Source of the DNA: CAITWD01 sp963727285
GTDB lineage: Bacteria > Actinomycetota > Thermoleophilia > Miltoncostaeales > Miltoncostaeaceae
NCBI GenBank assembly: GCA_963727285.1
Contig: CAVSFF010000012.1
Coordinates: 219,314 to 283,313, forward strand
DNA length: 64,000 nucleotides
Direction of reading: 5' to 3'
This document shows, one piece after another, positions 10,244 through 20,152 of this stretch. A program made the position numbers and the translations under genes. The notes beneath the pieces are model-generated. The model was not told the origin of the DNA, ran no database searches, and worked only from the letters and a program-made list of their open reading frames with translations. Each line of letters opens with the position of its first letter. The stretch's first letter is position 1.

Positions 10244-11644
10244 CTACTCCCCCAGTTTCGGCTGCGGTGCGAGCGGTGCGACGAGGCTCTGCTCGCCGAT
10301 GAAGTCCGAGGTCACCTGCTCACCATGGATGGCAATGTCACCGTCCTGGCATTCCTGGTCGGTGTAGCGCAGCGAGATAAACAGTTTCATCACCCTCAGG
10401 ATAATGAAGGTACCGATCGCCGAGAACAGGATGACCCAGAGGGCCGCCTGGAACTGGTGATACAGCTGATTCCCGCCGTCACTGCCGAAGAACAGGCTCG
10501 AGACCGAGAACCCGCCATCCGCGCCGCCTCCTGCGCCGACGTAGACGAGCATCTTCGGGTCGGCGACGAGGCCGACCATCAGACCACCGATCAAGCCGGC
10601 AAGGCCGTGCGTCCAGACCACGCCCAGGGCGTCGTCCACACGGTTGACCAGCGGGATCTTGGGACCGACGACGTTCATCATGACCCACACGATCGTGGAG
10701 CCGACGAGCCCGATGATCAGCGCGCCGTAGCCGTTGACATAACCGGCAGCAGGCGTGATACCGACGAGGCCGACGATCATGCCGTTCACCGCGCCGATGA
10801 GCGAAGCGCTCTTCCGCGGCGAGAGCATGTCCCAGATGATCCAGATGAACATTGCCGAAGCGGCCGCCAGGTTGGTGTTCAAAACGGCGGCACCGGCATC
10901 GGCGCTCGCGTAGAACGGGTCACCACCGTTGAAGCCGTTCCAGCCCATCCACAGCAGGCCGGCGCCGAGGGCGACGAAGATCATGTTGTTCGGCGTCGCG
11001 TCACGGTCGGCCTTGATACGCGGACCGACGACTGCGGCCGCGACGAAGCCGGACACACCGGCGGCAAGGTGGATGACGTACCCACCCGAGTAGTCCACTG
11101 CGCCGTTCATGGCGAAGTAGCCGCCGCCCCAGATCAGGAAGGCGTTGACCGGGTAGATCAGCGTCGTCCATGCGGCGACGAAGACCATCCAGGCCTTGAG
11201 GCTCATGCGGGTCAACACGCTTCCCAGGAACAGGAGCGGCGTGATGGCCGCGAACACGAACTGGAAGTAGATCAGCGAGGCCCCGCCGTAGTGGAACCCG
11301 CCGGTGGGCAATGCGGCCTGCAAGAGGGGGATCTGGGCTTGATTCTCCAGATCACCCGGGGACATCACCGGCGCCGGTTTCCCGAGCATGTTGCTGAAGA
11401 ACTGCCCTGAACCGAGGTGCCAGGGGTGGCCGAAGCTCATGCTGTAGCCGTAAAAGAGCCATGCAAAAAGCACGATGCAGAAGGCGGTAAACGCCATGAG
11501 CATGGTGTTGATCGACCACTTCTTCTGCACAATCCCGCCGTACAGGACGACCAGGCCCGGAATACTCATCAACCCCACGAGTGTGGCGGCGGTGAGCTGC
11601 CAGGCGTTGTCGCCCGCGTTCAACCATGCTGGATACGGAAGCAC
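10244..11644 (-). CDS. amtB: ammonium transporter
   Basis: 466 residues with about 11 membrane helices. Start is a GTG at 11644 preceded on the minus strand by AAGGGAG. Family signatures include SIPGLVVLYGG near the N-terminus and DYSGGYVIHLAAGVSGF, which holds the conserved Asp and the pore His. It conducts ammonium/ammonia inward under nitrogen limitation and forms an operon with glnB. The upstream 285-bp gap carries a 9-bp inverted repeat. I looked for a GlnR-type double box there and could not identify one with confidence. Confidence 0.95.
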   Translation of the reverse strand: MLPYPAWLNAGDNAWQLTAATLVGLMSIPGLVVLYGGIVQKKWSINTMLMAFTAFCIVLFAWLFYGYSMSFGHPWHLGSGQFFSNMLGKPAPVMSPGDLENQAQIPLLQAALPTGGFHYGGASLIYFQFVFAAITPLLFLGSVLTRMSLKAWMVFVAAWTTLIYPVNAFLIWGGGYFAMNGAVDYSGGYVIHLAAGVSGFVAAAVVGPRIKADRDATPNNMIFVALGAGLLWMGWNGFNGGDPFYASADAGAAVLNTNLAAASAMFIWIIWDMLSPRKSASLIGAVNGMIVGLVGITPAAGYVNGYGALIIGLVGSTIVWVMMNVVGPKIPLVNRVDDALGVVWTHGLAGLIGGLMVGLVADPKMLVYVGAGGGADGGFSVSSLFFGSDGGNQLYHQFQAALWVILFSAIGTFIILRVMKLFISLRYTDQECQDGDIAIHGEQVTSDFIGEQSLVAPLAPQPKLGE

Positions 11645-11699
11645 TCCCGAAATCTCCCTTCGTGATTCGCAGTCGGTCGTTCGGGTGACCGCGGCTCCC

Positions 11700-11733
11700 C
11701 TTGTCCCCTTCTGAACTGACCCCCGGGGACAAG
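11700..11733. promoter_or_regulatory. inverted repeat upstream of amtB
   Basis: CTTGTCCCC (11700-11708) and GGGGACAAG (11725-11733) form a perfect 9-bp inverted repeat with a 16-nt spacer, about 56 nt upstream of the amtB start and upstream of the divergent lipoprotein gene. It could be an operator or a leader hairpin of amtB mRNA. No known regulator box is recognised. Confidence 0.35.
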
Positions 11734-11929
11734 CGAGGTTGGTGTCGAATCAGGCATGTGGGATGTGACTCAGTCACCATGTCCGACACGACACGCACCA
11801 CAGAAGCCGCGGTCATGGCAAGTTACGAACCCGGGCAATCCCAAATCCTGGGCCGAGAGGCCCACGCTCGGGCAGCAGGTCTAGACAGGTGTACAAAGAG
11901 GTTGAGATCACATTAAGGAGATTGGATTT

Positions 11930-12454
11930 ATGTTAAGAACCACACCGTATCGCCGTTCCGGAGGCCGCCTGCGCCGCCAGCAGGTCGTCGTCCGAGCGGC
12001 GACCGCGGCCGTGGTCGCCGCCGGGATCGTCGCGTTGACCGCCTGCGGCAGCTCCTCGTCGACCTCCACGACGCCGGCGGCCGTGGTCGCCTACCAGAAG
12101 TCCGCCAACACGATCTGCGCCAATGCGACCAAGAACGCGACGGCCCTCACGACGCGTATGACGGCCGCCGAAAAGGCGAAGCTCCTGCCGACGCTCGCCG
12201 ACACCAAGGCGCTCATCGCCGCCCAGGACCATCTCCAGACGAGCCTCGCCGCCGTCCCCGCGCCGGCCGAGATCAAGACGACGGTGGCCACGACGAACGC
12301 GGAGTTCGCCCAACTTGTGGCCCGGAGCAAGGTCCTGCTGGCCCAACACGGGTCCCAAACCATCGCCTATGACGCGATCGACACGAAGCTGAACACGCTG
12401 GCCAAGTCGCTCGACGCCAACTTCAAGACGCTCGGACTCACCAGCTGCGCCTAG
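11930..12454 (+). CDS. small secreted lipoprotein, helical
   Basis: 174 residues from ATG 11930, preceded by AAGGAG at 10-nt spacing. The signal peptide ends in a lipobox (LTAC, followed by GSSSS), so the mature protein is probably lipid-anchored. The remainder is Ala/Thr/Lys-rich and mostly helical, with two cysteines (TICAN and the terminal TSCA) that could form a disulphide. Similar small lipoproteins are common in actinobacteria and lack assigned roles. Divergent from amtB across a shared upstream region, so co-regulation by nitrogen is possible but unproven. Confidence 0.75.
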   Translation: MLRTTPYRRSGGRLRRQQVVVRAATAAVVAAGIVALTACGSSSSTSTTPAAVVAYQKSANTICANATKNATALTTRMTAAEKAKLLPTLADTKALIAAQDHLQTSLAAVPAPAEIKTTVATTNAEFAQLVARSKVLLAQHGSQTIAYDAIDTKLNTLAKSLDANFKTLGLTSCA

Positions 12455-12522
12455 GCGCGATGTTGCGTTAACCAATTCCGCCCGGACCGTTCATCTGGTT
12501 TTCAGGCGGTTGCGATTGAATG

Positions 12523-12549
12523 GCCGAGGCCCCGGTGTGGGGCCTCGGC
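12523..12549 (+). terminator. strong hairpin between lipoprotein and protease genes
   Basis: Perfect 11-bp stem GCCGAGGCCCC / GGGGCCTCGGC with a 5-nt loop. No T-run follows. It ends about 50 nt before the protease start, so it may end the lipoprotein transcript or sit in the protease leader. Confidence 0.5.
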
Positions 12550-12601
12550 GTGCACCACGTACCACCCGTCCCTCCGGGTGCAAGGAGAACCCCGACCGAC
12601 C

Positions 12602-13858
12602 ATGGACCCCACTCCCGAGACCACCGAGCCGCCGGCACCCCCGTCCGAGTCGCGCAACCGGATCCTGATTCCCGCCGCGATCGGCCTCGCCGCAGGCCTC
12701 ATCGGCGGCGGCATCGTGCTGGGCGTCCACGACGCCACCAGCTCGTCATCTTCCGCAGCGACCGCGTCCGGTACATCCGCCGCAACGACGACACCGGCCG
12801 GGTCGACGACCGTCATCGCCGGATCGTCTCCGAACTGGGTCGGCGTGGCGGCGCGTTCGATGCCCGGCGTGGTCGAGATCTCGACCGAGCAGACCGCCGC
12901 CAACCCGCTCGGCGGGTCGGGCAAGACCGCGGCCCTCGGCACCGGGTTCGTGGTCGACACCAAGGGCGACATCGTCACCAACGAGCACGTGGTCGGGAAC
13001 TCATCGACGATCAACGTGCAGTTCCCCAACGGCACCTCGACCGCCGCCAAGCTGGTCGGGGCCGACCCGTCGAGCGACCTGGCGGTCATCCACGTCAACC
13101 TCGCCGCCTCCCAGCTCCACCCGCTGCCGCTCGGCAACGCGGCCAATGTCAGGATCGGGCAGCCCGTACTCGCCATCGGGACGCCGTTCGGCTACTCCGA
13201 GTCGGCCAGCGCCGGCATCGTGTCGGGGCTCGGACGCGAGATCCAGTCGCCCAACGGATTCACGCTGGCCAACGCCATCCAGACCGACGCGGCCGTCAAC
13301 CACGGCAACTCGGGCGGCCCGCTGCTCGACCAGGCCGGACGCGTGATCGGCGTCAACGCCCAGATCGCCGATTCCGGGGTCGATGCCAACGTGGGCGTCG
13401 CGTTCGCGGTGCCGCTGGCGCCGACCGAACTGTCGATCATCCATCAGCTGATGACCAAGGGCAGCGTGAGTCACCCGTGGCTCGGCATCACCGGGATCAG
13501 CGCAACCGCGCAGCTGCACCAGAACGGGATCACACCGGTCTCCAGCGGCGTGCTGGTCACGGGTGTCGCCAAGGGCAGTCCGGCGGCGGTCGCCGGCATC
13601 GTCGGCGGCACGAAGCAGAAGACCGTCCTCGGCACCTGCGTGCCCGTCGGCGGTGACACCATCACGCAGATGGGCTCCACCACCATCCGCTCGATGACCG
13701 ATCTGCAGCTGTTCTTGGCGGGTCAGCCCGTGGGTGCCACGGTCCAGGGCACCGTCGTCCATGCCAACGGGTCCACCGGCACGGTGTCGATCACCCTCAC
13801 CAAGCAGCCGACGACCGCGCCGACGATCACCTCGGTCTGCAGCACGTCCACCGGCTGA
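12602..13858 (+). CDS. HtrA/DegP-family membrane-anchored serine protease
   Basis: 418 residues. One N-terminal transmembrane helix (about residues 21-42) precedes a Ser/Thr/Ala linker and a trypsin-like domain with catalytic His129 (TNEHVV), Asp159 (SSDLAVI) and Ser237 (GNSGGPL). A C-terminal PDZ domain spans roughly residues 285-400. Such proteases remove misfolded proteins outside the membrane. Start choice: ATG 12602 has AAGGAG 14 nt upstream, which is long. A GTG at 12578 would add eight residues but would place the AAGGAG inside the gene. The PDZ contains two cysteines (GTC and SVC) that could pair. Confidence 0.9.
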   Translation: MDPTPETTEPPAPPSESRNRILIPAAIGLAAGLIGGGIVLGVHDATSSSSSAATASGTSAATTTPAGSTTVIAGSSPNWVGVAARSMPGVVEISTEQTAANPLGGSGKTAALGTGFVVDTKGDIVTNEHVVGNSSTINVQFPNGTSTAAKLVGADPSSDLAVIHVNLAASQLHPLPLGNAANVRIGQPVLAIGTPFGYSESASAGIVSGLGREIQSPNGFTLANAIQTDAAVNHGNSGGPLLDQAGRVIGVNAQIADSGVDANVGVAFAVPLAPTELSIIHQLMTKGSVSHPWLGITGISATAQLHQNGITPVSSGVLVTGVAKGSPAAVAGIVGGTKQKTVLGTCVPVGGDTITQMGSTTIRSMTDLQLFLAGQPVGATVQGTVVHANGSTGTVSITLTKQPTTAPTITSVCSTSTG

Positions 13859-13868
13859 CCACGACCGC

Positions 13869-13898
13869 GCCCCGCCCGCGCCACGCGCCGGGCGGGGC
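13869..13898 (+). terminator. GC hairpin after protease gene
   Basis: GCCCCGCCCG pairs with CGGGCGGGGC around a 10-nt loop, 10 nt after the protease stop. No T-run. Confidence 0.5.
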
Positions 13899-13991
13899 AG
13901 CCCCATCTCCGTCCGCGGTCGCGCGCGACGCCCCAGGCCGGGTGCGTCACCGGACCGGCCATCGCCGCGCGGAAGGTGCCATGATCGGGCG

Positions 13992-14964
13992 GTGAGCCGG
14001 ACCCGCATCCTCGCCTTTCTGGTCATCGCCTTGGTGCTGGCGGCGTCGGTCGCCGTCACCGCCCTGACCGGCGACCAGTCCGTACACACCGGTGCCATCG
14101 GGTCGATCCCGACAACCCCGCACTGGTGGGCGCTGTGGTCGGTGCCCCCGGTCGAGTGCATCGGGATCGCGCTGGTCGCGCTCTACGTGCTGCCGAGGGC
14201 GCGTCCGGGATGGCACCGGGCCTCCGGCATCACGGGCCTGGTCATCCTGCTGGCGGCGGTCTGTTCGCCGATCGCGGGTCTCGCCCGGGACGGGCTGCTG
14301 GAGTTCCACATGCTCCAGCACACGCTCATCGGCGGGTTCGGGGCGCTCTTGGTCCTGGCGGCACTGCCGCGATCCACGACACCCGCCACCGGAATCCGCC
14401 GCCTGAGTCTCGCACCCGGCGGTCGGCTTCCCGCTGTGGGTTGTCAGCACGGTCTTCTGGCTGGCGCCGGCGCTCCACGATCAGCTGTTGACCTCGAACG
14501 TGCTCTGGATCGCCCAGCAGGTGTCGTTCTTCGTCTTCGGCGTGCTGGTCTGGTGCCCGGTGCTCGAGCGCTTCGCCCCGGCGCCTGGCTGGTTCACGAC
14601 CGGGTTCAAGTGCGGCTACATGGTCGCCGTCTGGTTCTTCGGCCTCGGCATCGCCAACCTGTTCTGGTTCACCGGCACCCCGCTGTACCCCGGGCACGCC
14701 GTCCTCGATGCGGCGTGGGGGTTCGGGCCGCTCCAGGATCAGGCCAACGCCGGGACCGTGATGATGGTCACCCACTGCATCCTGTCGTTCGGCACGATCA
14801 CGGTCCTGTTCTTCGCCGACGCGCGTGAGCAGGGGCTCCAGCAGCGGTTGATCGAGGCGGGACTCGATCCCGACGAGGTCCGCGCCGCGGTCCGGAACGG
14901 AGAAGGCACCGCCTTGGCCGCCCGCGTCGGGATCAGTACCGCGACCCGCGCGGGGATCGACTAG
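13992..14964 (+). CDS. ctaG: CtaG-like cytochrome c oxidase assembly protein, one frame break
   Basis: A hydrophobic protein with about seven membrane segments, start GTG 13992. The string LEFHMLQHTLIG (His-x3-His) and later VMMVTHCILSFGT match the caa3-type CtaG family, proposed to help copper delivery to cytochrome oxidase. The frame breaks near 14413: ...RRLSL reads in one frame and HPAVGFPLW onward one base later. Dropping one base restores 323 residues. Taken with the cytochrome c gene at 6850, it indicates an aerobic chain with a haem-copper oxidase encoded elsewhere. It overlaps the stop of the convergent cytochrome b gene by 4 nt. Confidence 0.7.
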
Positions 14965-15650
14965 CGCCGGCCGACGCTGGGGTCGGGTGCGACCGGATCG
15001 GACGGCGCCTCGGGTGCGGGGCGCTCATCCGCGGCCACCCACTTGGCGTGATGGCGGCGCGCCCAGGTGCGATCGACGGTCCCGGTCACGATCCCGCGCA
15101 GGGCCGGACGCGTATACGGGTTGATCAGCGCCATGTAGAGATGCCCGATCACGAGCACCATCAGGATCCACATCACGTCGTCGTGGATGTCGATCGTGCC
15201 CGCGAAGCGGTAGGTGGTGTTGCGCTCGCCGAGCCACAGCAACGCGCCGGTGATGTAGCTCACGACCATCAGACCCGCCACGACCGCGGTATTCAGCTTC
15301 TGGCCCGCGTTGAACCGGCCCTGCGGGGGCGCCTTGGCGCCGATCGTCACCCGCCGTGGAACCTGTGCGAGCCAGCGCCGGTCATCGTCGTCGAACCGTT
15401 CGAGTTCCCCGAACGTTCGCAGGAGCACCCGGGAGCGGGCGACCAGGATGACGACCGTGCCGACGGCCAGCGCGATCGCCGCGTCGATGTGCCAGGCCTT
15501 GGCGGTCGGCCGCGGCACCGTTCCCTCAAGCGCCGGCACCGACATCAGAAAGCCCGTGTACAAGAGCACGACGAAGGCCACGGCCAGCAGCCAATGCAGC
15601 AGGCGCTCGGCAAGCGTGAAACGGCGGATGGATGGACGCTGCTCAGCCAT
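14961..15650 (-). CDS. cytochrome b561-type membrane subunit
   Basis: 229 residues from ATG 15650, chosen because it overlaps the upstream stop by 8 nt (translational coupling). An upstream ATG at 15692 is open but would overlap the upstream gene much further. Four hydrophobic helices carry likely haem-ligating histidines (ERLLHWLLA, AWHIDAAI, IHDDVMWIL, IGHLYMAL), as in FdnI/HydC-type cytochrome b. It probably passes electrons between quinone and the molybdopterin protein encoded just upstream. Confidence 0.8.
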   Translation of the reverse strand: MAEQRPSIRRFTLAERLLHWLLAVAFVVLLYTGFLMSVPALEGTVPRPTAKAWHIDAAIALAVGTVVILVARSRVLLRTFGELERFDDDDRRWLAQVPRRVTIGAKAPPQGRFNAGQKLNTAVVAGLMVVSYITGALLWLGERNTTYRFAGTIDIHDDVMWILMVLVIGHLYMALINPYTRPALRGIVTGTVDRTWARRHHAKWVAADERPAPEAPSDPVAPDPSVGRR

Positions 15651-16387
15651 AGCCGTTGGATCGGCCGATCCATGCGTCGACGTCGTAGCCACGGAGTTCC
15701 CAGTACCCGGGAGCGGGCTGATCCGTGAAGGTGATCCCGCCCAGCCACTTGACGCCCTTGTAGCCGTACATGTCCGGGATCACCAGCCGCAGCGGCGCGC
15801 CGTGGGCACGGCTGATCGGGGCACCGTCCATCCTGCCGCGCGATCAGCACGTCGGGGAGGGTGAACTGCGCGAGCGTGAGCTGGTCCGAATACGGCGCCT
15901 CGAGCGACTGGAAGGTCACATATTGCGCCGACGGCAACGGGCGGACGATGTCCATGAGCGCTTGGGCCCGGAACCCCTCCCAGCGGACGCCGTCGACCGT
16001 CCAGCCGGTCACGCAGTGAAAGGTCGATTTCTGCGAGACCCCCGGGAGCGCGCTGATGTGCGACCAGTTCAGCGACGTCGGGCGCTCTACGAGTCCACCG
16101 ACCTCGAGTCGGTACGTCGACGGATGGAAGGTCGGGTAGGGGTCCTGCACGTTGTAGATCCGCCAGCCGCTGCCGGGGATCAGATCGCCGAGGCCTGCCG
16201 GCAGGACGCCGTCGAGCGGGTTGGTCACAAGCCGTTGCAGGCGCGGGCCGAGGAAGATGCCGCCGATGCCCGCGGCCACGGTCGCCAGAAACGCGGCGCG
16301 GCCGATCCGCACCTCGCGCGGGCGCTCTCGCGGTCCGTCGGAAGGCGGCTCCGGACCCTCGGGGCGGGGGGACTCGCCGTCAGCCAT
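15643..16387 (-). CDS. sulfite-oxidase-fold molybdopterin oxidoreductase, one frame break
   Basis: Start ATG 16387; an Arg-containing N-terminus and one hydrophobic segment suggest export or anchoring. The Moco-ligating cysteine lies in TFHCVTGWTVDGV, and the protein ends with LRLVIPDMYGYKGVKW and WELRGYD strings typical of the YedY/MsrP-sulfite oxidase family. The frame breaks near 15833: skipping one G (cag-g-atg) joins LIARQ to MDGAPISRAHGAP and gives 247 residues. It is coupled to a cytochrome b gene, as in two-subunit reductases. Substrate unknown; methionine-sulfoxide reduction is possible but unproven. Confidence 0.75.
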
Positions 16388-16523
16388 AGCCGAAGTGTGG
16401 ACCGTCTCCCGGTGATTGCAACCGGATCCGTCGTCGCGACCCCCGCATCCCGGACGCTCGGTCCATCTGACCTGGTGCCATGCCGCATCCGGACGGACCG
16501 CCCGCCCCCGACCGGCCCAGCCG

Positions 16524-19100
16524 GTGCTGAGCATCGCGCGCCTGCGCCCGGCGACGGCCGCCCGGGGGTACTACGAGCGCGCCGGACTCGAGGACGCCGG
16601 GTGGAGTGAGTGGACCGGGATCCCGGTCAGCGAGTGGATCGGGGGCGGCGGCGCCGCTCCTGGGCGTCCGGGGGCCGATCGCGCCGGGGGACCTGACCCG
16701 GCTGCTGTTGGGCACCGACCCCACCAGCGGGGACCGCCTGCGTGCGACCGCAGCCGCGCGCACGACCACCCGCACGGTGCGCGACCGCCGGACCGGCGCC
16801 GAGGTGCCGGTCACCGCGACCGCACGCCCGGTCGCGGGCTTCGATCTGGTCTTCAGCGCACCGAAATCCATCAGCCTGCTGCTGGCGATCGACGATCCGC
16901 CGGTGTCCGAGGTGACCGCGGCGCACCATGCGGCATGGAGCGCCGCGGTGGAGTTTCTTGAGGGGCATACCTGTGTCGTCCGTCTCAGGGGCGCCGGCGT
17001 TACAGGCGCCGGGTACATCGGCGGCGCATTCGCCCACTACGTCAATCGTGACGGCGATCCGCATCTGCATACCCATGTGGTGATCGCCAACCAGTCCGTC
17101 GCCCCGGACGAACCGACCAGATGGCGTGCGCTCGATGCGATCCCGCTGCTGGTCGGGTGGCGACGGGCCGGTGCGGCAGTCTATGAGGCGTGCCTGCGGC
17201 ATGAGCTCACCACGCGGCTCGGGCTCCGGTGGCGCCGGGTTGCCCACGGCGGCTACGAGGTTGCGGGCATCTCCGACGGCGCCATTCACGCGACCAGCGC
17301 GCGGGGGGCCGCGGTGCGGGCGCATGCCGATCGCCCACGGGGTCACGAGCGCGCACGGCGCACGCATCGCCGGACGGGCGGCCCGCCCGCCGCGGCGCGG
17401 CTTTGCCTGCGCCGAGCGCCGCGGCAGCTGGCGGCAGCTGGCGCGGGATCTCGGGATCGATGCCGCGCGGCGTGACCGCATCCTCGGGACGCCCCGGCCA
17501 GCGGCGGCATTGCCGACACGGACACGCCGACAGCGCCCTCGTCGGCGCCGATGGGCTGACAGCCCGATCGCAGACGTTCACCCATGCGGACCTGATCGCC
17601 GCGATCGCCCGCAGTGCCGACGAGGGCGCAACGGTCGCCGGCATCGTCGACAGCGCCGAACGTACCGCCCGTCGCCACGATGTCCGCCTCGTCGCTCCCG
17701 GGCGGCCGGGACGGCCATCCCGCTATTCGACCGACGAGGTCCTGCGGTGCGAGGAACGGGTCCTCGCCGCAGCCGCGCACGGCCGCGGCGCGGGCCGCCA
17801 TCGCGCGGCGCCTGAAGACGTCGCAGATGCCCTCGCGTTCCCGGCGGGTCCGTTGTCGGATGAACAGGCGCGTGCGGCCGAGCATGCGGCGGCGGCCGAC
17901 GATCGGATCGCCTGCATCGTCGGGCGCGCCGGCTCCGGCAAGACGACCGCGCTCGCCGCGGCGGCCCGTGCGCTGTGGGCCGGAGGCATCACCGTGACCG
18001 GCGCCGCGCCCTCGGCCCAGGCCGCCCACGTGCTCCAGCAGGCCACCGGGATTCCGAGCGGCACCCTGCACGCGCTCTGCGCCCGCTGGGAGCTGGGTGC
18101 GGAGCGGCCGGCAGGGTGCATCATCGTCGATGAGGCATCGATGGCCGACAGCCGTACGCTCGCGCGTCTGGTGGGTCTGGCCGATCGCACAGACGCCCGG
18201 ATCGTCCTGGTCGGGGACCCGCACCAGCTGCCTGCGGTCGGGCCCGGAGGGCTGTTCATCACGCTGGCCGAGCGCCTCGGAGCCGTCGAGCTCGCCGCGA
18301 ACCACCGCCAGGCGGCGCCGTGGGAACGCATCGCGCTGGAGCGGCTCCGTCACGGCGACCCGCAGGCCGCGCTTGAGGCCTGGGACGCCCACGGCCGGAT
18401 CCATCGCGATGCCGATCCGGTCGCGGCCTGCGCCGGGGCGTGGTGGGATGCGGTCGGCGCAGGTGAGGTCGCCGACGCGGTCATGCTCGCCTACCGCCGC
18501 GACCAGGTGGCGGCGCTCAACCGGGCGGCGGCGGCCCGCCTCGAGGCGATCGGGCGACGCGGGTCGCGGGTCGGGTCGGGCGACGCCACGTTCGCGGTCG
18601 GCGACATGGTGCGCTGCCGGATCAACGACCCGCGCACCGGACTGCGCAACGGGATGCGCGGACGCGTCGTCGGGGTCGACGCTGCCCGGGGCGGACTGCG
18701 CGTCGACGCCGAGGACGGGACGCGGGTCGAGGTCGACGCGGACTACCGGGCGGGCGGGGGGATCGAACACGCCTGGGCCATGACCGGGCATGCCGCCCAG
18801 GGCATCACGACCGAGCGCGCCTTCGTCGTGGCACCACCGCCGGGCCGCCACGCCGAGTGGGGCTACGTCGCCCTGTCGCGGGCCCGCGCCGCAACACATC
18901 TGTTCATCGAGGGCGACGATCCGGGCCTCGCGGCGCTGGCGCAGCGGCTGGGGGCACGTGCCGCGCGCGCGCCGGCCACGATCCAACGTGCCGCCCGGCA
19001 CCGCGAACCACCTGCCCTGGATGCCGGCGGTGCCCGTGATCCGGAGCCTCCCGCGCACCATAAGGCCGCGTTAACCCGAGGACCGGTACACGAACGGTAA
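16524..19100 (+). CDS. MobF (TrwC/TraI-type) relaxase-helicase, three frame breaks
   Basis: Starts at GTG 16524. The N-terminal relaxase domain has the tandem catalytic tyrosines (ARGYYERAG, residues 16-17) and the metal-binding HLHTH motif (near residue 180). The C-terminal half is a RecD-like helicase with Walker A (GRAGSGKTTALAA), IIVDEASM and VGDPHQLPAVG. It would nick oriT, stay bound to the 5' end and unwind the strand for conjugation. The frame breaks near 16650, 17333 and 17520; each is repaired by removing one base, giving 857 residues. The coupling protein and VirB4-like ATPase lie at 1-3893. No oriT was identified. Confidence 0.8.
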
Positions 19101-19195
19101 GTTCGGGCGCGCCCGTCCCACCACGGGCCAGATCACGCCCGAGAGGCCTGCCCGATGCATCCACCCCGCCCCTGCCGCCCGGCGGTCACCCGCCG

Positions 19196-20152
19196 ATGAC
19201 CGGTACCGATCTGGCCGTCAGGACCCGCGGCCTGACCAAGCGCTACGGATCGCGCGCGGTCGTCGACGCCATCGATCTCGAGCTGCCGCGCGGGGTCGTG
19301 AGCGGCTTCGTCGGCCCGAACGGTGCCGGCAAGACGACCACCCTGCGCATGCTGCTCGGCCTCATCCGCCCGAGCGACGGCACCGGGGAGGTCCTCGGTG
19401 CGCCGATCACCCATCCGGCGAGCTACCTGTCCCGCGTCGGCGCGCTGATCGAATCGCCGGCCTTCTATCCGACGATCTCCGGCAAGCGCAACCTCGAGAT
19501 CCTCGCCTCGTTGGGACGGCACGACCGCCGACGCGTCGATGCTCTGCTGACGCAGGTCGGCCTCCAGGGCCGCGGCGGAGACGCCTTCAAGAGTTACTCG
19601 CTCGGCATGAAGCAGCGCCTGGGCATCGCCGCCGCGCTGCTGCCCCGGCCGGAGCTGTTGGTCCTCGACGAGCCGACCAACGGGCTCGACCCCGCGGGCA
19701 TCCGCGAAGTCCGGGCCCTCCTTCGCGAGCTGGCCGACGACGGCATGACCGTCGTGGTCTCGAGCCACCTGCTCGGTGAGATCCAGACCATCTGCGACCA
19801 CCTGGTGGTCATCGACGACGGCAAGCTGCGATTCCAGGGGCCAGTCGCAGGACTGATCTCCGAGCAACGCTCGGAGATCATCGCCATCCCGGAGGACGCC
19901 GCCGACCTTCCCCGTCTCGCCGACATCTGCGCGGCTGCCGACCACGCCGCACGGATCGACGGCGATGCCGTCCACGCGGTGGCACCCCCGGAGTGGGCGC
20001 CCGAGCTCAACCGCACCGCCATGGCCGCCGGCATCACCCTCGCCGGCCTCGCGGTCAGCCGCGGCACCCTCGAAGACGCGTTCTTTGCCATCACCGACAC
20101 CGAGGGGCACGAGATCCTTGCCCACGTCCCGGACACGGGAGGGGCAGCATGA
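19196..20152 (+). CDS. ABC transporter ATP-binding protein, DrrA/BcrA type
   Basis: 318 residues. Walker A GPNGAGKTT (residues about 41-49), signature SLGMKQR (about 138) and Walker B LLVLDEPTNGLDP mark a type-2 (ABC-2) exporter ATPase. The C-terminal 90 residues after the switch His match the extension seen in antibiotic-resistance ATPases. Start ATG 19196. The stop overlaps the permease ATG (ATGA at 20149-20152). Substrate unknown; drug or lipid export is typical. Confidence 0.9.
   Translation: MTGTDLAVRTRGLTKRYGSRAVVDAIDLELPRGVVSGFVGPNGAGKTTTLRMLLGLIRPSDGTGEVLGAPITHPASYLSRVGALIESPAFYPTISGKRNLEILASLGRHDRRRVDALLTQVGLQGRGGDAFKSYSLGMKQRLGIAAALLPRPELLVLDEPTNGLDPAGIREVRALLRELADDGMTVVVSSHLLGEIQTICDHLVVIDDGKLRFQGPVAGLISEQRSEIIAIPEDAADLPRLADICAAADHAARIDGDAVHAVAPPEWAPELNRTAMAAGITLAGLAVSRGTLEDAFFAITDTEGHEILAHVPDTGGAA

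Noticed and set aside
11701..11916. 71-codon open frame in the amtB upstream gap
   Set aside because: No conserved features; overlaps the inverted repeat and the likely promoter region.
11760..11930. GlnR or AmtR binding box near amtB
   Set aside because: No double GTnAC-n6-GaAAC arrangement or AmtR palindrome could be placed with confidence.
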